Positions 35,756-44,220 of a stretch of DNA of 64,000 nt are shown here, in pieces. The DNA is from Hyphomicrobiales bacterium (GTDB taxonomy: Bacteria; Pseudomonadota; Alphaproteobacteria; Rhizobiales; Methylopilaceae). The notes beneath the pieces are model-generated. The model had not been told where the DNA came from, did not search any database, and saw nothing but the letters and a program-made list of their open reading frames with translations. Numbering within the stretch: the first letter of the stretch is position 1; every line of letters starts with the position of its first letter. The stretch covers positions 1 through 64,000 of the forward strand of contig JALHQA010000003.1 in NCBI GenBank assembly GCA_022842205.1, in the 5' to 3' direction. The position numbers were made by a program, and so were the translations under genes.

Positions 35756-36787
35756 CTATTCGCTTGGAAGATCGCCGAACTGGTCAGCCATCTGGCGGGC
35801 GGCGATCTTCGCGGAAAGACGGACAGCGGATTCATAGGCGCCGATATCGGCGACACCCTTCCCGACGATGTCGAACGCCGTACCATGCGCCGGCGTCGTA
35901 AAGACGACATCGAGACCCGCCGTGATCGTCACGCCCTTGTTGAAGCCCTTCAGTTTCGTCGCGATCTGACCCTGGTCATGATACATCGCCAGAACGCTGT
36001 CATAGTCCCCGGCAAAAGCCTTCAGATAAACCGTGTCGGACGGGAACGGGCCTTTGCAGTCAATGCCCTTCTTCTGCATGGCGTCGACGGCGGGCTTGAT
36101 GATTTCGATCTCCTCCGTGCCGAAAAGCCCGCCCTCGCCCGCATGCGGGTTCAGCGCCGCAACAGCAATGCGCGGCTTGGCAATGCCCGCCTTGCGCAGC
36201 GTGTCATTTGCAAGCGTCAGGGCGCGGCAGATCGAATCGAACGTCACCTGATCGATCGCGGTGCGCAGCGAGACATGCGAGGTCACGCGCGTCATCCATT
36301 GCCCCTCGAGCACGTTCATCTCGCTGAACATGCCGGTGTGGCCGAGAAGATGCGCGAACATCTTGTGTTCGTCGGGGAACTCCCATCCGCCCTTGAACAT
36401 CGCCTGCTTGTTCAGCGGCGCGAAGGTGATGGCGTCCACTTCCCCTTGCTTGGCGAACTCGATCGCCCGCGCCAGCGTATCCCCCGTCAGTTTGCCCGAA
36501 GCCGGATCGGCCTCGCCGATTTTCATCTTCTCCGGATCGACATTGCCAAGATCGACCACAGGCACGCCGTCGGCGTCCCAATCCACCGAGGCGGGCGACT
36601 GGTAACGGCGAAAGTTGAGATCCACCCCCGCCTGCTTCGCGCCGAGTTCAAGAACGCGAATGTCGCCGACGACCACCATCCGCGCGACGTCCCGCATGCG
36701 ACCGGCCGCGAAAAGCTTGGCCGTCTGTTCGGGGCCGATGCCCGTACAATCACCGGGCACGATCGCAATTACTGGGTTGGTCGCCAT
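35756..36787 (-). CDS. PdxA family dehydrogenase (PdxA2-like)
   Basis: NAD-dependent oxidative decarboxylase related to 4-hydroxythreonine-4-phosphate dehydrogenase, 343 aa from ATG 36787 (MATNPVIAIVPGDCTGIGPE). Metal and substrate residues: His in LLGHTGMFSEM, YHDQGQIATKLKGF, and PAHGTAFDIVGKG. No pyridoxal genes are nearby, so it is probably one of the catabolic PdxA paralogues, such as those oxidising 4-phospho-threonate or cis-diols. The usual partner kinase DUF1537 is absent. Divergent from the TtuC-1 operon. Confidence 0.88.
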   Translation of the reverse strand: MATNPVIAIVPGDCTGIGPEQTAKLFAAGRMRDVARMVVVGDIRVLELGAKQAGVDLNFRRYQSPASVDWDADGVPVVDLGNVDPEKMKIGEADPASGKLTGDTLARAIEFAKQGEVDAITFAPLNKQAMFKGGWEFPDEHKMFAHLLGHTGMFSEMNVLEGQWMTRVTSHVSLRTAIDQVTFDSICRALTLANDTLRKAGIAKPRIAVAALNPHAGEGGLFGTEEIEIIKPAVDAMQKKGIDCKGPFPSDTVYLKAFAGDYDSVLAMYHDQGQIATKLKGFNKGVTITAGLDVVFTTPAHGTAFDIVGKGVADIGAYESAVRLSAKIAARQMADQFGDLPSE

Positions 36788-36839
36788 CACAAAATCTCCG
36801 CAGTCCAAGGTTGACCCCATCTGTGCGCGAAGCTGACTA

Positions 36840-36851
36840 AGTGTCAACTAA
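36840..36851. promoter_or_regulatory. Weak operator-like half site on the PdxA side
   Basis: AGTGT-CA-ACTAA matches the left half of the island palindrome in reverse orientation and gives TTGACA on the minus strand at 36848-36843. The second half is poorly conserved. Confidence 0.3.
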
Positions 36852-36962
36852 TGACTTCGGACGACTCCGGAATAACGACACACGAATCGTTCTTTATCAC
36901 GATGATTTCACTTATATTTATTGCTGGAAAGCGACCCGCCGCGCTAACCGGCACTTCAAATA

Positions 36963-36974
36963 ATTGTTGACAAT
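36963..36974. promoter_or_regulatory. Perfect ATTGT-TG-ACAAT palindrome, probable GntR operator
   Basis: The best copy of the island motif, in the 245-bp gap between the divergent PdxA-like and TtuC-1 genes, 59 bp upstream of the TtuC-1 ATG. It contains TTGACA, but I see no good -10 at 16-18 bases, which argues for an operator rather than only a -35 box. Confidence 0.6.
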
Positions 36975-37032
36975 ATGCAGGGAGATAAGCACGGTTCTCG
37001 GCGGGCGCAGGCAATAGCGCCGGGGAGGATTC

Positions 37033-38118
37033 ATGCGCACGTATCGGATCGCCGTCGTTCCGGGAGATGGAATCGGCAAGGAAGTCCTGCCGGAAGGGCA
37101 AAAGGTTCTCGACGCCGCGACCAACGGCAAATTCCGTCTCGAATGGAAGCAGTTCGACTGGAGCTGCGAGCGCTTCCTCAAGACTGGCGCGATGATGCCC
37201 GAGGACGGCCTGGCCCAGCTCCGCGATTTCGACGCCATCTATCTCGGCGCCGTCGGCTTCCCGGGCGTGGCGGACCACGTGTCCCTCTGGGGCCTTCTGA
37301 TCCCCATCCGCCGCGGCTTCCATCAATACATAAACCTCCGGCCGGTAAAGCTTCTGAAGGGCGTCGATAGCCCTCTGAAAAACCGGCAGCCGGGCGACAT
37401 CGACTTCTATGTCGTGCGGGAAAACAACGAAGGCGAATATTCGGAGATCGGTGGACGTCTGTACGCGGGCGAAGACAGTGAACTCTGCATGCAGCAGTCG
37501 GTCTTCACCCGTCGCGGCTGCGACCGGGTGATGCGCTATGCCTTCGAGCTTGCGAAGACGCGCAAGAAACACGTCACGTCGGCGACGAAGTCCAACGGCA
37601 TCAGCCACACGATGCCGTACTGGGACGAACGCTTCGAGGCGATTTCCGCCGAATATCCCGATATCCGCGCGGACCGCTATCACATCGACATCCTGACCGC
37701 GCATTTCGTCCGCAATCCGGACTGGTTCGACGTCGTCGTGGGCTCGAACCTGTTCGGCGACATTCTTTCCGATCTCGGCCCGGCCGTTGTCGGCTCGATC
37801 GGCATCGCCCCCGGTGCGAACATCAATCCGGAGAAGAAATATCCCTCGATGTTCGAGCCGGTTCACGGCTCGGCGCCGGACATCGCCGGCAAGGGTATCG
37901 CCAATCCCATCGGCCAGGTGTGGTCCGGCGCGATGATGCTTCGCCATCTCGGTGAGGAACAGGCGGCCGCCGCAATCGAGGCCGCCATCGAGACCGTTCT
38001 CGCCGACGGCCTGAGCCTGACCCGCGATCTTGGCGGCAAGGCTTCCACCAGCGAAGCCGGCGACGCGCTCGCCAATATCGTCAAACAGAAGACGCGCGAC
38101 CTGACGCCTGCGTCCTGA
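37033..38118 (+). CDS. Isocitrate/isopropylmalate dehydrogenase family protein (tartrate/D-malate dehydrogenase type), TtuC-1
   Basis: NAD- and metal-dependent beta-decarboxylating dehydrogenase, 361 aa. Motifs: IAVVPGDGIGKEV, YVVRENNEGEYSEIGG (Tyr), catalytic Lys in SATKSNGI, metal Asp in YHIDILTAHFV and GSNLFGDILSDLGP, and EPVHGSAPDIAGKGIANP. The substrate loop resembles tartrate/D-malate dehydrogenases rather than LeuB. GGGGAGGA precedes the ATG. First gene of an operon with an MmgE/PrpD protein, a dehalogenase-like hydrolase and a rhodanese protein. Confidence 0.92.
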   Translation: MRTYRIAVVPGDGIGKEVLPEGQKVLDAATNGKFRLEWKQFDWSCERFLKTGAMMPEDGLAQLRDFDAIYLGAVGFPGVADHVSLWGLLIPIRRGFHQYINLRPVKLLKGVDSPLKNRQPGDIDFYVVRENNEGEYSEIGGRLYAGEDSELCMQQSVFTRRGCDRVMRYAFELAKTRKKHVTSATKSNGISHTMPYWDERFEAISAEYPDIRADRYHIDILTAHFVRNPDWFDVVVGSNLFGDILSDLGPAVVGSIGIAPGANINPEKKYPSMFEPVHGSAPDIAGKGIANPIGQVWSGAMMLRHLGEEQAAAAIEAAIETVLADGLSLTRDLGGKASTSEAGDALANIVKQKTRDLTPAS

Positions 38119-38140
38119 CACTCGAACAAGGAAACGAACA

Positions 38141-39562
38141 ATGACGGTTCACCAGACCAACCCGGCGCTCGACCGGCCCGCCGTCGAGGGCCTCACGAAG
38201 CAGGCCGCCGAATTCATCGTCGACACGGCCTCTGTGCCCGCCGATGTGATCGAGATCGGCAAGAAATCGATCCTCGACGGCATTGGCCTTGCGCTGTCCG
38301 GCTCTGTCGCGAAGAGCGGCGAACTTGTCCGGTCGTACCTCTCCCATGCCGGCATCAAGGATGGGCCGTCCACCGTCATCGGCATGCGTATGAAAGTCTC
38401 GCCGCGCTTTGCCGCGTTCGCCAATGGCGTCGGCATTCATGCCGACGACTATGACGACACCCAGCTCGCGGTCGGCAAGGACCGTGTGTACGGCCTTCTG
38501 ACCCACCCGACCGCGCCCGCTTTGCCTGCGGCTCTGGCGGTCGGCGAAGCCATTGGCGCCTCGGGAACGGACGTCATGCTCGCCTATCACCTCGGCGTCG
38601 AGCTTGAGTGCAAGATCGCCGAAGCCATCAATCCGCGTCATTACCAGCACGGTTTCCACGCCACCGCGACCTGCGGCACCTATGCCGCTGCGGCCGCGGC
38701 GTCCAAACTGAAACGGCTCGACCTGGAACAGACGGTGCGCGCGCTCGGCTGTGCCGGCAGCCAGTCGGCGGGTCTCCGTGAGAATTTCGGCACGATGATG
38801 AAGCCGTTCCACGCCGGACGCTCGTCGGAGAGCGGCGTTGTCGCCGCCGATTTCGCCGAACTTGGCTGGACGACGACCGACAAGATTCTCGAAGCCCCGC
38901 GCGGCTTCTTCCAGGCCGCCGGCGGCGGTTTCGATCCTGGTGCGATCGCCGGCAAGCTGGGGCACCCGTGGACGTTCGCCTCGCCCGGCGTCTCGATCAA
39001 GCCGCATCCGTCGGGCTCCCTCACCCATCCCGGCATGACGGAGCTGCTGCGTCTCATTCGCGAACACGGCATCAAGGCCGGAGACGTGGAACGCGTCGAT
39101 GTCGGCACCAACCAGAACATGCCGAACGCCCTCATCCATCACCATCCGAAGAACGAGCTTCAGGCGAAGTTCTCGATGGAGTTCTGCATGGCCATTCTTC
39201 TGCTCGACGGTCGCGGCGGCCTGCCCGAGTTCACCGACGAAGTTGTCGAACGCCCGGACGTCAAGGCGATGATCGAACGCGTCAATTTCCACGTCCATCC
39301 GGAAGCGGAAGCGGCCGGCTACGACAAGATGACGACGATCATCGACATCCACATGAAGGATGGCCGCACGATTTCCGGCCGCGCCGATTTCGGCAAGGGC
39401 AGCCCCGCCAACCCGATGAGCTACGACGAATGCGCGGACAAGTTCCGCGGATGCGCCGAATTCGCCAAATGGCCGACGGACAAGGCGGAAAAGATCGTCG
39501 AGACGGTTCGCTCTCTCGAGAGGCTCAAGGACATTCGGGAACTGATGAAGCTGTGCGCGTAA
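38141..39562 (+). CDS. MmgE/PrpD family protein, copy 1
   Basis: 473-aa member of the family that includes 2-methylcitrate dehydratase, cis-aconitate decarboxylase and iminodisuccinate epimerase. Residues at the usual active-site positions: HADDYDDTQLA (Asp pair), LTHPTAPALPA, GFHATATCGTY and GTMMKPFHAGRSSESG (Lys, His). It lies 22 bp after TtuC-1. Its loop sequences differ clearly from copies 2 and 3, so the three probably act on different intermediates. Confidence 0.92.
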   Translation: MTVHQTNPALDRPAVEGLTKQAAEFIVDTASVPADVIEIGKKSILDGIGLALSGSVAKSGELVRSYLSHAGIKDGPSTVIGMRMKVSPRFAAFANGVGIHADDYDDTQLAVGKDRVYGLLTHPTAPALPAALAVGEAIGASGTDVMLAYHLGVELECKIAEAINPRHYQHGFHATATCGTYAAAAAASKLKRLDLEQTVRALGCAGSQSAGLRENFGTMMKPFHAGRSSESGVVAADFAELGWTTTDKILEAPRGFFQAAGGGFDPGAIAGKLGHPWTFASPGVSIKPHPSGSLTHPGMTELLRLIREHGIKAGDVERVDVGTNQNMPNALIHHHPKNELQAKFSMEFCMAILLLDGRGGLPEFTDEVVERPDVKAMIERVNFHVHPEAEAAGYDKMTTIIDIHMKDGRTISGRADFGKGSPANPMSYDECADKFRGCAEFAKWPTDKAEKIVETVRSLERLKDIRELMKLCA

Positions 39563-39581
39563 GCGCGTGCGGGAGGAAACG

Positions 39582-40511
39582 ATGCTTACAGAGGCCAAGG
39601 TTCCGGAACTCATCCAGACGAAATCGCTGATGGAAGGATTCGAGCGCCGGCGCATCAAGACGCGCGGCGCCGAGATCAACGTCGCGATCGCCGGCAGCGG
39701 GCCGCCTCTCCTCCTCATCCACGGCAATCCCCTGACGCTCGTCAGCTGGCACAAGATCGCGCCGTCCCTCGCCCGAGACTTCACGGTCGTTGCGATGGAC
39801 ATGCGCGGCTACGGCGACAGCTCCAAGCCGGATGGCGGCGAGGATCATTCCGGCTATTCGTTCCGCGCCATCGGCGAGGATGCGTTCGAGGTCATGGACA
39901 GGCTCGGTCACGATCAGTTCGCGGTCGCGGGCCATGATCGCGGCGCGCGTGTCGGCTTTCGCATGGCGCTCGATCGGCCCGAGCGCATCACGCGCTATTC
40001 CGCGCTCGACATCGTGCCGACCCATCATGTGCTGAACAACATCACGCTCGGCTGGGCGTCCGAAAGCTACCACTGGTTCTTCATGGCGCAGAAGGCGCCC
40101 TTCCCGGAAAAGCTGCTCGGCGCCGATCTCGACTATTACATGCGCTACAAGCTCAACAAGAAGGGAGTCGGGCTGGAAATCTTCACCGCCGAGGCGATGG
40201 AGGAATATGTACGCTGCGCGACGCCAGAGCAGATCCACGCCGTCTGCGAGGACTACCGCGCGACGATCACGGTCGATCTTGCGATGGACACCTCCGATTA
40301 CGGAAAAAAGAAAATCGCCTGCCCCACGCTCGTTCTGTGGGGCGACAACAGCCATTGCGGACGGCATTTCAAGGTCATGAAAGCCTGGTCCGAATGGGCC
40401 GACGATCTTCAGGGTTTTCCCATACCGACCGGTCATTATCCGGCCGAGCACCGGCCGGATCTGGTCTACGCCGCCTTCTGGCGCTTTTTCCGTGGTGAAC
40501 CGGCGTCGTGA
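39582..40511 (+). CDS. Haloacetate-dehalogenase-like alpha/beta hydrolase
   Basis: 309 aa from ATG 39582, with GGGAGGA five bases upstream. The nucleophile is Asp (Asp119 in AGHDRGARVGF), as in haloacetate dehalogenases and epoxide hydrolases, not Ser. Also present: the acid Asp143 in ALDIVPTHH, His164-Trp165 in ESYHWFFMAQ and Tyr209 in MEEYVRCATPEQIHA, matching the halide-binding His-Trp-Tyr of fluoroacetate dehalogenase, and His285 in PTGHYPAEHRPD. Dehalogenation of a haloacid is therefore plausible. Coupled by overlap with the rhodanese gene. Confidence 0.88.
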   Translation: MLTEAKVPELIQTKSLMEGFERRRIKTRGAEINVAIAGSGPPLLLIHGNPLTLVSWHKIAPSLARDFTVVAMDMRGYGDSSKPDGGEDHSGYSFRAIGEDAFEVMDRLGHDQFAVAGHDRGARVGFRMALDRPERITRYSALDIVPTHHVLNNITLGWASESYHWFFMAQKAPFPEKLLGADLDYYMRYKLNKKGVGLEIFTAEAMEEYVRCATPEQIHAVCEDYRATITVDLAMDTSDYGKKKIACPTLVLWGDNSHCGRHFKVMKAWSEWADDLQGFPIPTGHYPAEHRPDLVYAAFWRFFRGEPAS

Positions 40512-42070
40512 GAATATCCGCTGGCGCGGCAAAGCAGCTCGTTCATTCCGGCACGGAGGTCGCTTTTCTCGACATCCGGGAGGCGTTCGCCTACGGCGAA
40601 GGCCACCCCCTCTTCGCCGTTCCATGCCCCTACAGCCGGCTTGAGCATCGCATCGCTCGGCTTGTGCCGCGGCTCGATGTCCCTGTCGTTCTGATCGACG
40701 ATGGCGACGGCGTTTCCGAGCGTGCCGAAAAGCGCCTCGCCGACTGCGGATATACCGACATCCGCATTGTCGGGCGCGGCATGGCCGCGTGGCGCAACGC
40801 CGGTTTTCCTGTCTATGCCGGTGTCAATGTTCCAAGCAAGACACTGGGGGAGATCCTCGAACACGACCATCACCCTGACTTCATCGACGCCCCCACGTTG
40901 GCGAGGTGGATGGATGGCAGGGCGCACTTCCGGTTCTTCGATGCGCGCCCGCCCGAAGAATTCCGCAAGTTCCGGATAGAGGGCGCTCGCTGCCTGCCGA
41001 ATGGCGAACTCGCGCACCGGCTCGACGCCGTGGCGGACGACGACACGACACCAATCGTCGTTACCTGCGCGGGGAGGACACGCGGCATTCTCGGCGTTCT
41101 GGGTTTGCGTGCTGCCGGCGTTCGCAATCCGGTTTATGCATTGGAAAACGGCACCCAGGGCTGGGCGCTCGCCGGTTTCACGCTCGATCGCGGCGCAAGC
41201 CCGGATCCGTTTCCCGAGCTTGACGCAGCGGGTTTCGACGCCAGCCGCCGTCGCGCCATGCGTCTCAAGGAGGCCGGGGTCTCGTTTGTTTCTCCGGAAA
41301 CGGCCTCCCGGATGCTGGCGGAACGGACCCGCACCACTTTCCTGTTCGATCTTCGCACCGCCGACGAGCAAGCCCGCAACCCCTGCCCCGGCGCGACGCC
41401 TGTGCTCGGCGGCCAGCTCGTCCAAGCAACGGACCAATATGTTGGCGTCCGTCATGCGCGGCTGATCCTTGTCGATGACACGGGACTGCGCGCCGCGCTT
41501 GCGGCGCTGTTCCTAACCACTTTGGGCTTTGAGCCGCATGTCGTCGCGCTTGATGACACGGAAGCGGTAAAAGCGCCTCTGGCCAAGCCGGTCCTTCCCC
41601 CAGCCGTGCAGGAAGTCGATGCCCGGCAGGCGATGGACCTGGTAAGGACGAAGGGCGCACGGCTGCTCGATCTGCGGGCCTCGGCCGATTATGAAACGTC
41701 CCACCTGGCCGGCGCGGCGTGGACGATCCGGCCGAAGCTCGACGCCGATATTCCGGACGACACGCAGCGTGCCGTGCTGTTCGGGGAGCCGGACGTGACT
41801 GCTGCCGCAGCGCTCGATCTCGCGGAACGCGGCATCGAATGCGTCGTGCTCGCGGACAGTCCCGCGCAATGCAAAGAGGCAGGATGGACGCTTGAAGCGG
41901 CGGCGCCGTTCACGCGCGAGCGCGCCATCGACCGCATCTGGTTCACGCACAGCCGTCACGATGGCGACCGCGAGGCCTCGCTGCGTTATCTCGCCTGGGA
42001 AATCGGCCTCATGAAACAGCTCGACCCGCAGGAGCGGGCCGAGTTTCGGGATCTGAAGCTGCCGGCCTGA
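40508..42070 (+). CDS. Four-domain rhodanese-like protein
   Basis: 520 aa, cytoplasmic, made of four rhodanese-like folds: about residues 1-105, 125-228, 258-350 and 365-465, then a helical tail. Only domain 2 has an active-site Cys (Cys187 in VVTCAGRTRG). The matching loops read LIDDGDG in domain 1, LVDDTGL in domain 3 and LFGEPDV in domain 4. Rhodaneses carry persulfide sulfur. GTG start overlaps the hydrolase stop. Why a sulfurtransferase-like protein belongs to an organic-acid operon is not known. Confidence 0.9.
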   Translation: MRISAGAAKQLVHSGTEVAFLDIREAFAYGEGHPLFAVPCPYSRLEHRIARLVPRLDVPVVLIDDGDGVSERAEKRLADCGYTDIRIVGRGMAAWRNAGFPVYAGVNVPSKTLGEILEHDHHPDFIDAPTLARWMDGRAHFRFFDARPPEEFRKFRIEGARCLPNGELAHRLDAVADDDTTPIVVTCAGRTRGILGVLGLRAAGVRNPVYALENGTQGWALAGFTLDRGASPDPFPELDAAGFDASRRRAMRLKEAGVSFVSPETASRMLAERTRTTFLFDLRTADEQARNPCPGATPVLGGQLVQATDQYVGVRHARLILVDDTGLRAALAALFLTTLGFEPHVVALDDTEAVKAPLAKPVLPPAVQEVDARQAMDLVRTKGARLLDLRASADYETSHLAGAAWTIRPKLDADIPDDTQRAVLFGEPDVTAAAALDLAERGIECVVLADSPAQCKEAGWTLEAAAPFTRERAIDRIWFTHSRHDGDREASLRYLAWEIGLMKQLDPQERAEFRDLKLPA

Positions 42071-42086
42071 GCCGGCAGCCGTTTTC
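42058..42086. terminator. Terminator spanning the rhodanese stop codon
   Basis: GCTGCCGGC (42058-42066), loop CTGA that includes the TGA stop, GCCGGCAGC (42071-42079), then CCGTTTT. It lies in the 16-bp gap between convergent genes, so the hairpin is built partly from the coding end. Confidence 0.8.
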
Positions 42087-43646
42087 CTACTTCCGCGCGC
42101 CGGCCACGGCCTGCTCCTGCTGCAGCCTCACCATCGCTGCCTCTTCCTCGGCTTCCTGCTTTGCCTGCTTGCGCTTGCCCCACGCCGTCATGCCGAGCGA
42201 AGCCAGCATGATGCCGACGATCGCGAGCGCCGCCGGCCGCTGGAACAGATAGAGCGGATCGCCTCCCGAGAGCTGGTAGGATCGCAGAAACTCCGTCTCG
42301 AGCATGCGTCCGAGAAGAATGCCGACCACGACCGCCGCAACGGGATATTCATAGCGGACGAGCGCGAAGCCGAGCATCGCGAAGATGAACAGCGTGATCG
42401 GACCGGCGACCTGGCCATCGACGGCATATGTACCGAGCGTCGCGACCACCAGGATAACCGGAAGAATGTATCGCGTACGCACCCGAACGATGTTCGCGGC
42501 GACATAGATAAATCCGATGCCGACACCGAGCAGTGCAATGGCCTGCACGATGTTGTTCAGGATGATCGCGTAGACCATCGGCTTCTGCGACTGGATGAAG
42601 CTCGGCCCCGGCACGATGTTGTGCATCATGAACGCGGCGAGCAGGATCGCCGTCGCGCCGCCGCCCGGAATGCCGAGCGCGAGCATGGTCGCCATCGAGC
42701 CGCCTTCCGCCGAGGCGACCGCGGATTCCGCCGCGATGACGCCCTTCGGATTGCCCTTGCCGAATGTATTGCTGTCCTTCGACGTGCGTTTCGTTTCGGC
42801 ATAGGCGATCAGGTTGCCGATCGACGATCCCACGCCCGGCACGGCGCCGATGATGATGCCGATGATCGAGCCGCGGAAGAGCACGCCCGGATAGCGCATC
42901 GTGCCCCAGCAGCCGGCAAGAATCCGCTTGAGGCTGACTTCGCGAGAGCTTTCCGCATCGATGATATAGTCCTTGCTCGCCAGCGTCAGCAGCTGGCCTG
43001 CGGCGAGAAGACCGATCATGGCCGGAACCGGCGAAACACCGTCGAGCAGATTGGGAATGCCCATCGTGCCGCGGATGAAGCCGGCGGTGTTCATGCCGAC
43101 CGTTCCGATCAGGATGCCGAGCGCCGCGGCGAGCAGACCTCGCGTGATGTATTTCGATCCGAGCGACCCAAGCAGCAACATGCCCCAGATCGCGACGGCG
43201 AACATCTCGACCGGGCCGATGCCGAGCACGATGTCGGCCAGCGGCTCGACGACCAGCAGAAGCAGCAGATAGCCGAAGATGCCGCAGATGGTCGATGCGA
43301 ACAGCGCGTAGCCGAGCGCCTCGTTGTGCTGTCCCTTCAGCGACATCGCATAGCCGTCGAACGTCGTCGCATAGGACGCCGGCGAGCCGGGAATGTTCAT
43401 CAGGATGGCGGGAACGGACCCGCCGAAGCCGGCGCCCGTATAGACCGACGTCAGAAAGACGACCGCCGAGAAGAAATCCATGTACAGCGACATCGGCAGC
43501 ACGATCGCCATGGCCATCGTAATCGACACGCCGGGAATGGCGCTGAATACGAGACCGACGATCAGACCGGGAACGATCCAGCCCCAGGAGCCTGCGGACG
43601 TCGCCATGATGCCGAGGGCATCGGAAAAGGCACCGAAATCAAACAC
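42087..43646 (-). CDS. TTT large membrane subunit (TctA), set 2
   Basis: 519 aa with about twelve helices. TctA blocks: GLVFSAIPGVSITMAMAIVL, GAGFGGSVPAILMNIPGSPA, GAVPGVGSSIGNLIAYAETK and LGIPGGGATAILLAAFMMHN. The last two differ from the PGGGAT/GIPSSGS forms in sets 1 and 3, marking a distinct TctA branch. A charged C-terminal tail rich in Lys/Glu/Gln ends it. 9 bp after TctB-2. Confidence 0.93.
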   Translation of the reverse strand: MFDFGAFSDALGIMATSAGSWGWIVPGLIVGLVFSAIPGVSITMAMAIVLPMSLYMDFFSAVVFLTSVYTGAGFGGSVPAILMNIPGSPASYATTFDGYAMSLKGQHNEALGYALFASTICGIFGYLLLLLVVEPLADIVLGIGPVEMFAVAIWGMLLLGSLGSKYITRGLLAAALGILIGTVGMNTAGFIRGTMGIPNLLDGVSPVPAMIGLLAAGQLLTLASKDYIIDAESSREVSLKRILAGCWGTMRYPGVLFRGSIIGIIIGAVPGVGSSIGNLIAYAETKRTSKDSNTFGKGNPKGVIAAESAVASAEGGSMATMLALGIPGGGATAILLAAFMMHNIVPGPSFIQSQKPMVYAIILNNIVQAIALLGVGIGFIYVAANIVRVRTRYILPVILVVATLGTYAVDGQVAGPITLFIFAMLGFALVRYEYPVAAVVVGILLGRMLETEFLRSYQLSGGDPLYLFQRPAALAIVGIMLASLGMTAWGKRKQAKQEAEEEAAMVRLQQEQAVAGARK

Positions 43647-43655
43647 CGCGAACTC

Positions 43656-44156
43656 CTAGAGAAAGAACGTAGGCATCGGGTAAGGCATGAGGGCCTTGAA
43701 CCCGTAGACCAGGACGACGGCAATGATGGCGGCGAACGGAACGAGATGATGCGGACGCCGCTCACCGCAGATCGCCATGGCCGCCAGCGCAAACAGGAAG
43801 ATCGCGACATCGAAGCCGATAACGGCCAACGAGAACACAAATACGCCGAGCGCCCCGCCGAGCATAAGCATGCGCGCCACCTGCCGCCGCTCGGTCGGGA
43901 GTTTCGGAGAAAGCGGATCATACTGTTCCGGCTTGGCCTGCTCTTCGGCGGCGTCCGCACGCTGGATGCATTGCGGCACGACACACAGCAGCATCAACAG
44001 TGCGAACACCGAGACCGGCGCGACCAGAAGGATGTTGTTCACATGGGTTGAGACGGACATCGTGTTGGTCAAGTACCACGTCACATATCCGCCAATGGCT
44101 GTCAGAAAGATCAAATGGCCGTAGTCGACCTTGTATGTATGGTTCCCGATGCGCAT
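43656..44156 (-). CDS. TTT small membrane subunit (TctB), set 2
   Basis: 166 aa from ATG 44156 (MRIGNHTYKVDYG), with GGGAG eight bases upstream; an ATG at 44177 adds seven residues with no ribosome site. Four hydrophobic segments: LIFLTAIGGYVTWYL, ILLVAPVSVFALLMLLCVV, LMLGGALGVFVFSLAVIGF and FAAIIAVVLVYGFKALM. The soluble loop carries a Glu/Pro-rich segment not seen in sets 1 and 3. Confidence 0.85.
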   Translation of the reverse strand: MRIGNHTYKVDYGHLIFLTAIGGYVTWYLTNTMSVSTHVNNILLVAPVSVFALLMLLCVVPQCIQRADAAEEQAKPEQYDPLSPKLPTERRQVARMLMLGGALGVFVFSLAVIGFDVAIFLFALAAMAICGERRPHHLVPFAAIIAVVLVYGFKALMPYPMPTFFL

Positions 44157-44186
44157 GCCGCCACTCCCGCCTGGCATGAAATAGAG

Positions 44187-44210
44187 CCGGAGCGGCCGAA
44201 GCCGCTCCGG
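44187..44210 (-). other. Intercistronic hairpin between TctC-2 and TctB-2
   Basis: A perfect 10-bp stem, CCGGAGCGGC with GCCGCTCCGG, and a 4-base loop, lying just after the TctC-2 stop and before the TctB-2 ribosome site. No strong T run follows in the direction of transcription. Such hairpins typically stabilise upstream mRNA or partly terminate, giving more binding protein than permease. Confidence 0.6.
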
Positions 44211-44220
44211 GAACGTCGCG

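Noticed and set aside
36963-36974. TTGACA in the island motif as a simple -35 promoter element only
   Set aside because: The sequence is palindromic beyond TTGACA and recurs with both arms. At 36963 and 55921 no good -10 follows. At 31671 and 45408 it may also serve as -35, so overlap of promoter and operator is the better reading.
42621-44051. Long open frame on the plus strand opposite TctA-2/TctB-2; similar ones at 52021-53757, 21503-23263 and 14729-16423
   Set aside because: Each lies exactly antisense to a well-supported gene, gives Arg/His/Gln-rich protein without domains, and reflects high GC bias at third positions.
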